DNA of 60,548 bases from assembly GCF_004341375.1 (NCBI RefSeq), contig NZ_SLXO01000011.1:43528-104075 (forward strand), written 5' to 3'. Below, piece after piece: positions 20,903 to 29,838 of the stretch. A program made the translations under genes and the position numbers. This stretch comes from Rhodothalassium salexigens DSM 2132 (GTDB lineage Bacteria; Pseudomonadota; Alphaproteobacteria; Sphingomonadales; Rhodothalassiaceae). A model generated the notes under the pieces. The model was not told where the DNA came from. It did no database searches and worked only from the letters and a program-made list of their open reading frames with translations. Numbering within the stretch: the first letter of the stretch is position 1; every line of letters starts with the position of its first letter.

Positions 20903-21391
20903 ATGGTCACCACATCCGCCGGTCGGGCATCGGGTCGCTGGTCGTCCCGGCTTCTGTCCCGGGGCGCGGCCTGGGCGCGCGCCGCCGTTCTGGCGCCGCT
21001 GCTGGTTGCCGGGACGGTCGCCCTGCCCCCCGGTGCGGCCGTGGCGGCGGGCGGCGACGTGGCCGAGGGCGAACAAGAATCCAAGCTGTTCTACGAGCTC
21101 GAGCCGCTCAACGTGGCGGTGGTCCAGCGCGGCCGTTTCCATGGTAGCCTGCGGCTCAATCTGGTGCTTGAGGCGACCGACGCCGACGCCCGGGCGCAGG
21201 TCATCTCGGTCACGCCGAGGCTGCGCGACGCCTATATCTCCAATCTGAGCTTCTATGTGCGCGAACGTTACGACCCGCGCTCACACGTCAATGTTGCCTA
21301 TGTGGCCGCGCTGTTGCAGGAGGCCACCGACGAGATTCTCGGCGGCCCCCATGCCGATGTGCTGGTCCAGGAAGCGCGTCTGATCCGCTGA
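20903..21391 (+). CDS. FliL-like exported protein of unknown function
   Basis: A 162-aa protein with a cleavable-looking signal (residues 1-48; AAVLAPLLVAGTVALPPGAAVAA). The mature part, from KLFYELEPLNVAVV to ADVLVQEARLIR, has the length and pattern of the periplasmic FliL domain: an ELEPLNV-like strand, a basic turn, a hydrophobic strand, then LRDAYISNLSFYVR and ILGGPHADVLVQEARL. No TM anchor or flagellar neighbours are present, so this is a stand-alone FliL/stomatin-type relative by inference only. GAGGAGAC precedes the ATG. It converges with the SDR gene. Confidence 0.5.
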   Translation: MVTTSAGRASGRWSSRLLSRGAAWARAAVLAPLLVAGTVALPPGAAVAAGGDVAEGEQESKLFYELEPLNVAVVQRGRFHGSLRLNLVLEATDADARAQVISVTPRLRDAYISNLSFYVRERYDPRSHVNVAYVAALLQEATDEILGGPHADVLVQEARLIR

Positions 21392-21419
21392 TCGCGCACC
21401 CCGCGCACCCGGCCCGCGC

Positions 21420-22199
21420 TCACATGGCGCTCAGGCCGCCGTCCACCACCAGGTCGCTGCCATTGACGAATGCCGCCTCGTCGGAGGCCAGATAGACGAT
21501 GGCGTGGCCCGCGTCTTCGGCGTCGCCGACCCGGCCCGCCGGGCTCAATGCCGCCAACCGGTGCAGCATGTCCTCGCGCGATTTGCCGGGGATCAGCCCA
21601 TCCAGGATCTGGGTGTTGAGATAGGCGGGCAGCACCGCATTGCAGCGCACGCCGTTCTTCTTGCGCGCGCAATCGAGCGCCACCGATTTGGTCAGATGGC
21701 GCACGCCGGCCTTGGCGGCATTGTAGGCGGCCATGTTGGGCTGGGCGATCAGCCCGGCGACCGACGCCACATTGACGATCGCACCCCGGCCGCTCTCGGC
21801 CAAGGCGGGCAGGGCGTATTTGCAGCCCAGGAACACGCTGTCCAGATCCACCGCCAGGACCCGGCGCCAGTCGGCGTAGTCGGTTTCCAACACGCCGCCG
21901 AGCGTGCCGATGCCGGCATTGTTGACCAGGATGTCGAGCCCGCCCAAGGCCTCGACCGTGGCGGCGACGGCGGCGGTCCACGCCGCCTCGTCGGTCACGT
22001 CATGCGCCAACGCCACCGTCCCGCCGCCCAGATCGGCGGCCGTGCGCCGGGCGGCGTCGGCGTCGATGTCGCTGACCGCCACCGCCGCCCCATGGGCCAG
22101 AAACAGCCGTGCCGTGGCACCGCCGATGCCGCCGGCGCCGCCGGTGATCAGGGCGCGCTTGCCGGCCAACCGGCCGACGGCGTCTGTTTGTCCTGTCAT
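21420..22199 (-). CDS. Short-chain dehydrogenase/reductase (classical SDR)
   Basis: A 259-aa NAD(P)(H)-dependent oxidoreductase. It shows the TGGAGGIGG coenzyme motif (residues 18-26), an acidic residue after beta-2 ([10 protein letters not shown], favouring NAD), NNAGIG, the catalytic Ser (NVASVAG) and YNAAK, and a C-terminal ASDEAAFVNGSDLVVDGG segment. The substrate (alcohol, sugar or 3-oxoacyl) cannot be told. GGGGAGG lies 9 bp before the ATG. It is divergent from the TonB receptor genes. Confidence 0.9.
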   Translation of the reverse strand: MTGQTDAVGRLAGKRALITGGAGGIGGATARLFLAHGAAVAVSDIDADAARRTAADLGGGTVALAHDVTDEAAWTAAVAATVEALGGLDILVNNAGIGTLGGVLETDYADWRRVLAVDLDSVFLGCKYALPALAESGRGAIVNVASVAGLIAQPNMAAYNAAKAGVRHLTKSVALDCARKKNGVRCNAVLPAYLNTQILDGLIPGKSREDMLHRLAALSPAGRVGDAEDAGHAIVYLASDEAAFVNGSDLVVDGGLSAM

Positions 22200-22529
22200 C
22201 GCGATATTGCCTCCCCTGAGTATTGCCTTCTTGCTATCGCGCCGCCGGCCCCTTCCCTCGGGTGATCAGCGGTGTTGCGCGGTTTGTTGGCCCCGTCGGT
22301 AAAGATCGCGAGCGTATCACCGCTGCCACACAGCAGAAAAAAAGCAAACAAAGTTTTGGCGACGCTTGACCTTTTCACGCGGCTTTCGCAACACTCGTCT
22401 ACAACGAAAGCGGGCAGCAAAAAATTGTCTGTTCGTGAAAAACGGGCCGATCAAACCGGCCACTAAAAAATGACATGGGTGCGGTGGGCCATCCGTGGTT
22501 CAACCGACCATCGTTGGGGAGGCCACGCT
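22200..22529. other. 330-bp intergenic region upstream of the TonB receptors
   Basis: No gene. The half nearest the receptor gene is AT-rich (poly-A runs near 22334 and 22422) and contains TTGACC at 22368-22373, a possible -35 with no convincing -10. CAGCGGTG and CACCGCTG form a distant inverted repeat around 22267 and 22318. It presumably holds the receptor promoter. Confidence 0.5.
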
Positions 22530-25445
22530 ATGGCTAAAAACAGATTCGTTGCATCCACCGCTCTGACCGGTCTTTTGGGTCTGGGGCTTATCGCCATCGC
22601 GCCGGTGGGGGCGGCCCACGCGCAACAGACGCCCGATCAAGGCGACCGGGACACCACCCTTGAGGTGGAAGAGATCGTCGTCACCGGGTCCTACATCCAG
22701 CGCCGTTCGGATGTGAGCCAAGCCTCGCCCATCACGTCGATCGGCATCGCGGACCTGAACAATATCGGTGCCGCCGACATCGCCGACCTGACCCAGACGC
22801 TGACCATCAACACCGGGTCGCAGAACAATCCCGACGCGTTCACGCAGAACTTCTCCACCGGTACCAGCAATATCAACCTGCGCGGGCTGGGCGTGTCGTC
22901 GACGCTCGTGCTGCTCAACGGTCGGCGCCAGGTGGTTAGCGGGGCGGCCACCGACAATGGCGTGAATTTCGTCGACACCGCGTCGCTGGTGCCGCTGATC
23001 GCCATTGAGCGGTTGGAGATCCTCAAGGACGGGGCGGCGACGCTCTATGGTGCCGACGCCGTCGCCGGGGTCGCCAATTTCCTGACCCGCGACGGCTTCG
23101 AGGGGCTGGAGGTGCGCGGCGAGTTTCAGACCATCGCCGACACGGGCTCCAGCTCCGACGCCCGGATCGAGGTGTTGGGCGGCGTGCAGATGGATCGCGG
23201 CTATGCCATCGCCGCGGTCAGCTATCTCGACCGGACGCCCTTGACCATGCAGGAAAAGCGGCTGAGCCCGCTGTTCGGTCCCGACCTCAGCTCGATCGGC
23301 GATCCGGGCACCTATTTGCCGCTCGGCCAGATCCCCTTGGACGTGTCCCTGGCCGACGTCTACACCCAGTTCGCGGGCATCCCCACCGCCGAGGGCACGC
23401 CGCTCGAAGCGATCCGGGCCGGCTTGTCGGCGGCGGGCGAATTGCCGGCCTTCGCCGACCCGGCGTGCGGCTCGACGCCCAATTCCCAGGCACCCGGTGC
23501 CGTGCCGGCGCTCGGCCTGCCGGCCGGCGTGGTCGGCATCTGTCAGTTCGATTTCGGCGAGTTCTACAATCTGGTGCCGGAGGAAAGCCGCCTTCAGGGC
23601 TTCGCCAAGGCCGGCTACGACATCACCGACAATTTGTCTTTCTTCGCCGAGTTCGGCTTTGCCCGCAATCGCGCCGAACGCGGCAACACGCCCACCTTCC
23701 CGATCCTGACCGCCCAGTTGATCGGCGGCGAGACCGGCCCCACCGGCCTGCCCGCGCACCCGAGCAACCCGTTCGGGGTCGACCTGATCAGCCTGTTCCG
23801 CCCGATCGGCACTGGCGAGGCGGTCAACAGCACGCATGATTCCGATACCTACCGGTTCAGCGGCGGCTTCGATTGGCGGATCAACGACACCTGGCGCCTG
23901 AACACCAGCGTCACCGCGGCGACCAACGAATTCCGGGTCAGCGTGCAGGACACCCTGCGCAACGAGATGGCGTTCGCGCTCGCCGGCCTGGGCGGCGAGA
24001 ATTGCGACCCGCTGACCGGTACGCCGGGCGAGGGACCGTGCTTCTTCTTCGACCCCTTCGGCCCCGGTCAGGCGTCGCCGCTGAACACCGAAGAGGTGTT
24101 GGACTATGTGATCGACCGCAACCGGCTCGACTTCGATTCGGACCTGCTGGTGGTCGACGCGGTGATCGCCGGCGACCTCGGCGACCGGCTCGCCCTGCCC
24201 GGCGGGCCCATCGGCGTCGCCGTGGGCGGCCAGTATCGCGGCGAGCGTTACGGCCTCGACGCCGACACCAACTCCAACAATGGTAACTTCCTGTTCGCCT
24301 CGGGTGCCGGCACGGCGGTGCCGGATTTCCGCGGCGAACGCGACACCTATGCGGTGTTTGGCGAGGTGCGCCTGCCGGCCACCGACTGGATGGAGGTCAA
24401 CGCCTCGGTGCGCTACGAGGACATCCAGGGCGTCGGCGATTCGGTCGATCCCAAGGTGGGTGTGCTGATCATGCCGCACGACGACCTGTCGCTGCGCGGC
24501 ACCTTCTCCACCTCGTTCCGGGCGCCGTCGATCTTCCAACAGGAAACCGGCGGTTTCGTCGCGCTCGCCCAGTTGCGCGACCCGCTGGTCGGCAACACCG
24601 CCTTCCTGGCCGAGTTCACCACCGGCAACCCCGATCTGAACCCGGAGGATTCGCGCCAGTTCAATGTGGGGGCCACCTACCAGCCGGGTGCGGTGCCGGG
24701 GCTCAGCTTGTCGTTGGACTACTGGAACTTCGATTTCGACGACAAGATCACCAAGGAAAACGCCCAGGCGTTGTTGGATGAGGCCGAACGTCAGGCGGCC
24801 CAGGTCGGCAACCCGACGCCGTTGTTGAACCCGGACCGCTTCGTTCGTCCGGCGCTGCAATTCGGCCTGCCGCTGCTGAGCCAGGTGAACACCCAGTTCG
24901 TCAACGCGCCGAGCATCGAGACCGCCGGGCTCGACTTCAGCGCCAGCTACCAGTTCGACACGGCCATCGGCACGTTCCGCCCGAGCTTCGAAGGCACGTT
25001 GATCACCAAATACGACATCACCGACCCGACGCTCGGCGTCATCGACGGCAAGGGCAACCGCAACTTCACCAATGTGGGCAATCCGACGCCGCCGCTGCGC
25101 TTCAATCTGGGCCTCAACTGGACCCAGGGCGCGCACGCCTTCAACGTCTATGGCCGCTATATCGACGGCTTCGACGACGATCAGGCCAGCCCGACGGCCG
25201 AGCCCGGCCCCGACGGCCGGGTGCCGGAGAATGGCGTCGTCAGCGACATCTTCACCGTCGATCTACAATACACGCTCCAGGTCAACCAGTTGTTCGACCT
25301 GGACGAAAGCCTGGTGTTCAGCGCCGGCGCCATCAATGTGGCCGGCACCGAGCCGCCCTTCGTCAACACCAATGGCGGCTATGAAAGCCGGGTCCACGAT
25401 CCGCGCGGTCGGGTGGTCTATGTGCGGCTGACCGCCAGCTTCTGA
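22530..25445 (+). CDS. TonB-dependent outer-membrane receptor
   Basis: A 971-aa energy-coupled outer-membrane importer. It has a signal peptide ending at AHAQQ, a TonB-box-like EVEEIVVTGSYIQR, and the plug domain (INLRGLGVSSTLVLLNGRRQ, LEILKDGAATLYGADAVAGV). A 22-strand barrel follows with the LRGTFSTSFRAPS and NPDLNPEDSRQFNVGATY segments and the terminal VHDPRGRVVYVRLTASF (C-terminal Phe). GGGGAGG precedes the ATG at 22530. The class is the large receptors common in Caulobacter and sphingomonads that take up carbohydrates, peptides or cofactors; the ligand is not predictable. Strongly related to the next gene. Confidence 0.93.
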   Translation: MAKNRFVASTALTGLLGLGLIAIAPVGAAHAQQTPDQGDRDTTLEVEEIVVTGSYIQRRSDVSQASPITSIGIADLNNIGAADIADLTQTLTINTGSQNNPDAFTQNFSTGTSNINLRGLGVSSTLVLLNGRRQVVSGAATDNGVNFVDTASLVPLIAIERLEILKDGAATLYGADAVAGVANFLTRDGFEGLEVRGEFQTIADTGSSSDARIEVLGGVQMDRGYAIAAVSYLDRTPLTMQEKRLSPLFGPDLSSIGDPGTYLPLGQIPLDVSLADVYTQFAGIPTAEGTPLEAIRAGLSAAGELPAFADPACGSTPNSQAPGAVPALGLPAGVVGICQFDFGEFYNLVPEESRLQGFAKAGYDITDNLSFFAEFGFARNRAERGNTPTFPILTAQLIGGETGPTGLPAHPSNPFGVDLISLFRPIGTGEAVNSTHDSDTYRFSGGFDWRINDTWRLNTSVTAATNEFRVSVQDTLRNEMAFALAGLGGENCDPLTGTPGEGPCFFFDPFGPGQASPLNTEEVLDYVIDRNRLDFDSDLLVVDAVIAGDLGDRLALPGGPIGVAVGGQYRGERYGLDADTNSNNGNFLFASGAGTAVPDFRGERDTYAVFGEVRLPATDWMEVNASVRYEDIQGVGDSVDPKVGVLIMPHDDLSLRGTFSTSFRAPSIFQQETGGFVALAQLRDPLVGNTAFLAEFTTGNPDLNPEDSRQFNVGATYQPGAVPGLSLSLDYWNFDFDDKITKENAQALLDEAERQAAQVGNPTPLLNPDRFVRPALQFGLPLLSQVNTQFVNAPSIETAGLDFSASYQFDTAIGTFRPSFEGTLITKYDITDPTLGVIDGKGNRNFTNVGNPTPPLRFNLGLNWTQGAHAFNVYGRYIDGFDDDQASPTAEPGPDGRVPENGVVSDIFTVDLQYTLQVNQLFDLDESLVFSAGAINVAGTEPPFVNTNGGYESRVHDPRGRVVYVRLTASF

Positions 25446-25561
25446 CCGTCGCCCGCCGGTCAGGGCCGCGCGCGGCCCCGACCGGCGGCGGAAGCGACCG
25501 CGCCCTTACCCCGGCATCGCCCGGGGACCCAATCAACCAAAAAAATCCGTCGGGGAAACTT

Positions 25562-28500
25562 ATGGTCCACACCGCCCATTTCCGTACCACCACCGCGCTC
25601 GCCGGGCTTGGCCTCGCTGGGCTCCTGGCGTTGCCGGCCAATGCGCAGCAAGCACCGCAGATCGCCGAGTCCGCCGACAATGGCGAGGTGGAAGAGATCG
25701 TCGTTACCGGCAGTTACATCCGCCGCGTGCAACAGGCTGACCGCCCCTCGCCCATCGCCACCATCGGGCGCGAGGACATCAATACCATCGGCGCGGCCGA
25801 TATCGCCGACATCACCCAGACGCTGACCACCTCCACCGGTGCGCAGAACAACCCCGACGCGTTCACCCAGAACCTGACCGCGGGCACCTCCAACATCAAT
25901 CTGCGCGGGCTCGGCCTGTCGTCGACCCTGGTGCTGCTCAACGGCAAGCGCCAGGTGGCGTCGGCCGCCCCCGACGACAATGGCGTGCTGTTCGTCGACA
26001 CCGCCTCGCTGGTACCGATGATCGCGCTTGAACGCACCGAGATCCTGGAAGACGGGGCGGCCGCACTCTATGGCACCGACGCGGTCGCCGGCGTGGTCAA
26101 CTTCATCACCCGCGACGATTTCGAGGGCCTGGAACTGCGCGGCGAATGGCAGGGCAACACCAATGCCAGCCAGAACGATCTGCGCGTCGAGGGCATTTGG
26201 GGCGGCGGCAACGACCGTACTCACCTGACGCTGTCGGCAAGCTATCTGGACCGCTCGGCCCTGACCACCCGCGAGCGCGACCTGCGGCCCGAGGCGTTTC
26301 GCGGCCAGGGCGGGCTGAGCGTCTCGACCACCGCCGCCCTGCCGGGCAATTTCATCCCGCTGAACGCGCCCAATGCGGCACTCGATCCGCGGCAGCAGGC
26401 GTTGGCCAATGTGTTCAACGCCTTCGCCGACAATGCCGCGCCGGTGTTCGACTTCGGTCCCGCCGGCCAGTTCGCCTCGCCGGTGATCCCCAACCCGGCG
26501 GGCGGCTTCCTGGTCGGCAATTTTTCCGGGTTCAGTCTTCAGCAGGGGGCGGCGACCGCCGGGGCCGCCGACGGTCTGGCCGATGCGTTCACGGCGAGCT
26601 TCCTGCCCCAGGTGCTCGGTTTGGCGCCGGAACTCTTGAATCCGGCGCTGGCCGGTTTTTCCACCGATCAGTTAAGCTCTGCCCAGCAGCAGCAATTGGG
26701 GGCCGCCTTCCAGGCGCTGGCCGCGGCGCAGGGCGAACAGGGCTTCTCGCCCTTCATCGTGCCCGACCCGCAGTGCGCCGACGCCGCCGCCTTGAGCGAC
26801 GACATCATCTACGAGCCTGAGACCGTGGTCGACCCGGTCACCGGCCAGGAGGTCGCCGTCGCCCTGCCCGGTCCCGGCGGCAGCCTGCGCGGCAGTTGCC
26901 AGACCGATTTCGGCACCCAGTTCAACCTGGTGCCCCGGACCACGCGGCTTCAGGGCTATGCCAAGCTGGACCACGAGTTCAATCGCCATGCCCGGTTCTA
27001 CGGCGAGTTCAGCTATGCCCGGAATCGGACCCAGCGGCAGAACAGCAATTTCCCGATCAGCAGTCCGCTGACCATTCTGCCCAATAACCCGTTCAACCCG
27101 TTCACCGGCTCGGCGTCACTGTTCCTCGGCCGCAGCCCCGGCGGCGGTCAGGTGAACGACTTCTTCTCCAACCAACAGAACCCCGGCGAGTTCGAGCACG
27201 ACACCTGGCGCATGGTGGCGGGGTTGACCGGCGATATCGGCAATAGCTGGTACTATGACGTCAGCTATCTGCGCGGCATCAACAACTATCACTTCACCGA
27301 TGTGTCCGACGGCCTGGCGGTCGAGACCAATCTGGCCTTGAACGGCCAGGCGGGCGTGTCGTGCCGACCGGGGCTGAACCCGCCGGGCACCGGCGGCTGT
27401 CTGTTCTACAACCCGTTCGCGTCCGGCATCGTCGGGCCCGACGGCCAGGTGCCGGTGCGCAACCTGGACGGGACGCCGGTCATCGGCCCTGACGGCAACC
27501 CGGTAACCGCGCCGGTGGTCAACAGCGACGCGATCTACGACTTCATCACCGGCGAGATCACCCTCGACGGGCGCAGCACGCTGACCGTGATCGACGCGGT
27601 CACCGCGGGCGAGTTGTTCGACCTGCCGGCGGGCCCGGTTGGGCTGGCCGTGGGCTTCCAGTATCGCGAGGATTCGCTGCGCCACGATCTGGACGAAAAC
27701 ACCAATGGGGCCAACTTCCTGTTCGTGACCGCGCCGATTGACGACTTCTTCGGCGAGCGCGACGTCTACAGCTTCTTCGGCGAGCTGCAGGTGCCGATCC
27801 TCGACAATCTGGAGCTGTCGGCGGCGCTGCGCTACGAGGACTATGGCGGCTTTATCGGCGATACGGTGGACCCGAAGATCGCCCTGCTCTATCAGCCGGT
27901 GCCGGATCTGAGCCTGCGCGGGTCTTGGGGCACGGCGTTCCGTGCGCCGTCGGTGTTCCAGCAGTTCGGCAACCAGACCAGCCTGAACTCGGTGTTCGAC
28001 CCGGTGGAGGGTGGCGAGTCGTTCATCGCGATCACGTCGGCCGGCAACCCGGATCTGAAGCCCGAGGAGTCGGAGACCTTCAACCTGGGTGTCACCTACA
28101 CGCCGCGCCAACTGGCCGGGCTGGAGTTCAATGTCGATTACTGGAATTTCGACTTCGACGACGTGATCACCCAACAACAACCCGAGGAATTGGCGGCGCG
28201 CACGGTCAACACGCCCAACAATGAGATTCCCGGCGTGGTCGAACGCGGGCCCACCGGCGGGCTGAATTTCATCCGCACCGAGTTCGTCAACCGCGGCGGC
28301 ATCAAGACCGACGGGTTCGATATCGGCGTCAGCTACACGCTCGATACCGATTTCGGCACCTTCCGTCCGGGCTTCGAGGGCACCTATGTGAAATCCTACA
28401 AGGCGACGCTGGAAGACAATGGCCCGGCGGTCGACATTGCCGGGTCGCGCAACAGCCAGAACTTCGCCGCCCCGGTGCCCGAGTGGCGCTTCAACGCCAG

Positions 28501-28861
28501 CCTGGCGTATGTCTATCGCAACCACGCGCTGACCACCTTCGTGCGCTACATCGACGGCTTGCGCGACGACCAGAACTGCGGCGGCGGCGACACGCCGGCG
28601 GACTTCCAGCCGGTCGACCCGGTCACCGGCTGCGCCGGGCGGGGCGGTTTCGCCCGCGTCGACAGCCAGACCACGGTGGACATCCAGTACAACTACACCT
28701 TCGGTGCCATGGGGCCGTTAAGAGGCGCGCGCGTCGCCGTCGGCAGCATCAACCTGTTCGACAATGACCCGCCGTTCGTCAACACCGACGGCGCCTTCGC
28801 CACCCGGGTCCACGACCCGCGCGGGCGCATGGTCTATGTGCGCTTGACGACCACCTTCTAA
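25562..28861 (+). CDS. TonB-dependent outer-membrane receptor (tandem paralogue)
   Basis: A 1099-aa paralogue of the preceding receptor, 116 bp downstream and presumably in the same transcription unit. The signal peptide ends at ANAQQ, and EVEEIVVTGSYIRR and the plug are close copies (NNPDAFTQNLTAGTSNINLR; LVLLNGKRQV). The barrel has extra extracellular sequence of about 130 residues, notably 240-340 (AALPGNFIPLNAPNA to QGEQGFSPFIVPDPQC), and a pair of cysteine-bearing loops (CRPGLNPPGTGGC). The C-terminus is VHDPRGRMVYVRLTTTF. Longer loops suggest a different or larger ligand. No TonB-ExbBD is nearby. Confidence 0.93.
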   Translation: MVHTAHFRTTTALAGLGLAGLLALPANAQQAPQIAESADNGEVEEIVVTGSYIRRVQQADRPSPIATIGREDINTIGAADIADITQTLTTSTGAQNNPDAFTQNLTAGTSNINLRGLGLSSTLVLLNGKRQVASAAPDDNGVLFVDTASLVPMIALERTEILEDGAAALYGTDAVAGVVNFITRDDFEGLELRGEWQGNTNASQNDLRVEGIWGGGNDRTHLTLSASYLDRSALTTRERDLRPEAFRGQGGLSVSTTAALPGNFIPLNAPNAALDPRQQALANVFNAFADNAAPVFDFGPAGQFASPVIPNPAGGFLVGNFSGFSLQQGAATAGAADGLADAFTASFLPQVLGLAPELLNPALAGFSTDQLSSAQQQQLGAAFQALAAAQGEQGFSPFIVPDPQCADAAALSDDIIYEPETVVDPVTGQEVAVALPGPGGSLRGSCQTDFGTQFNLVPRTTRLQGYAKLDHEFNRHARFYGEFSYARNRTQRQNSNFPISSPLTILPNNPFNPFTGSASLFLGRSPGGGQVNDFFSNQQNPGEFEHDTWRMVAGLTGDIGNSWYYDVSYLRGINNYHFTDVSDGLAVETNLALNGQAGVSCRPGLNPPGTGGCLFYNPFASGIVGPDGQVPVRNLDGTPVIGPDGNPVTAPVVNSDAIYDFITGEITLDGRSTLTVIDAVTAGELFDLPAGPVGLAVGFQYREDSLRHDLDENTNGANFLFVTAPIDDFFGERDVYSFFGELQVPILDNLELSAALRYEDYGGFIGDTVDPKIALLYQPVPDLSLRGSWGTAFRAPSVFQQFGNQTSLNSVFDPVEGGESFIAITSAGNPDLKPEESETFNLGVTYTPRQLAGLEFNVDYWNFDFDDVITQQQPEELAARTVNTPNNEIPGVVERGPTGGLNFIRTEFVNRGGIKTDGFDIGVSYTLDTDFGTFRPGFEGTYVKSYKATLEDNGPAVDIAGSRNSQNFAAPVPEWRFNASLAYVYRNHALTTFVRYIDGLRDDQNCGGGDTPADFQPVDPVTGCAGRGGFARVDSQTTVDIQYNYTFGAMGPLRGARVAVGSINLFDNDPPFVNTDGAFATRVHDPRGRMVYVRLTTTF

Positions 28862-28917
28862 GCCCCTGCTGCCGCGCATGAGCGGCGTCTGGGGGACCCG
28901 CAGGGGTCAAGCTTCAG

Positions 28918-28949
28918 GGCCCGGGCCGGTGACGGCCCGGGCCGTTTTT
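28918..28949 (+). terminator. Strong rho-independent terminator after the receptors
   Basis: GGCCCGGGCCG-type stem (28918-28928), loop GTGA, CGGCCCGGGCC (28933-28943), then GTTTTT. Perfect 11-bp stem, 56 bp past the stop codon. Confidence 0.93.
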
Positions 28950-29068
28950 GTGCCCGATGGCAAGCCCGCGGCCGGCCGGGCGCCCGGAGGGCCTTTTTAG
29001 AGTCGCAGCAATGACAACCTCCTTTCGCGCACCACTGCGCCGGGGAGGTCCACCGATGACATTGATCG

Positions 29069-29170
29069 ATGGACGAGGCGCGCCATGTGGAGGCTTATGA
29101 GAAGCTGGTCGCCAAATTCGGTTTGGCCTACGAGATTTCGCCGCCGCTCAAGATGAACCGCGCCGGCTTT
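29069..29170 (+). pseudogene. Fragment of a probable diiron (ferritin-like) protein
   Basis: About 34 codons read MDEARHVEAYEKLVAKFGLA followed by YEISPPLK, then similarity stops where an IS remnant begins. DEARHVEAY is a diiron EX2H-type motif seen in ferritin-like oxygenases. The 5' two thirds is missing (stop codon just upstream) and the 3' end is interrupted, so this is a relic. Assignment rests on one motif. Confidence 0.35.
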
Positions 29171-29740
29171 GATAGTGGATTCTGCAAAGACAGGAGGCTC
29201 CAACTCCAGAGTAGGGTGGAGTCATCATGGACTAAACGACGAACAGGTATTCTCCCGAGGTGGGTGAGTGCGCCGTTGGCATGGTCCGGGACCGCGAGGG
29301 CCAGTGTGATGAGTCGCGCTGGGCTGGGGTTGTATCGATCTCCTCGAAGGTGGACTGGTCTGCCCAGACGCTGGACGAGTGGGTCAAGAAGGCCCAGATC
29401 GACAGCGGGCAGCGAGCCGGCATTGCCACCGAGATGAGCGAGAAGATGAAGCGCTGGAGTGCGAGAACCGGGCGCTGCGCCAAGCCAACGAGATTCTGCG
29501 TAAGGCGAGCGCCTCGGCGACGCCGGGATCGAGCCATCGGTGGGCAGCGTCGGCGACAGCGACGACGATGCTCTCGCCGAGACCATCAATGGCCTGTTCA
29601 AGGCCGCGGCCATCCATCGGCGGGGGCCGTGGCGGCGCTTCGATGCCGTGGAATACACCGCCCAGGAAGTCTCCGATATGACCGCGTAACCAAGACAACT
29701 TAGCCGCCGGCAAACCCGGGGCGGTCCACTCTGGGTGAGG
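29165..29740 (+). mobile_element. Degenerate IS3-family insertion sequence (orfA and orfB remnants)
   Basis: The first part encodes a broken OrfA: RRTGILPR in one frame; YSPEV-G-CAVGMVRDREGQ and WSAQTLDEWVKKAQIDSGQR in the main frame; then a frameshift near 29450 into ALECENRALRQANEILRKAS, the classic leucine-zipper end of IS3 OrfA. OrfB is deleted down to its C-terminal third: IEPSVGSVGDSDDDALAETI and IHRRGPWRRFDAVEY at 29528-29689, carrying the end of the DDE region. The right end GCAAACCCGGGGCGGTCCA (about 29713-29732) resembles IS3 termini. Non-functional. Confidence 0.8.
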
Positions 29741-29838
29741 CGACACGCTTGGCACGCTTGCCTTGGTCCGAGCGAAAGTTTAAGGTGAGCTGGACGTTAT
29801 AAAACATGCGCTGGAGATGATCTTTAAAGTCTAGGCTC

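Noticed and set aside
22500-25136. Long minus-strand frame antisense to the first TonB receptor
   Set aside because: The codon pattern and family signals belong to the plus-strand receptor; the antisense product has no recognisable domain.
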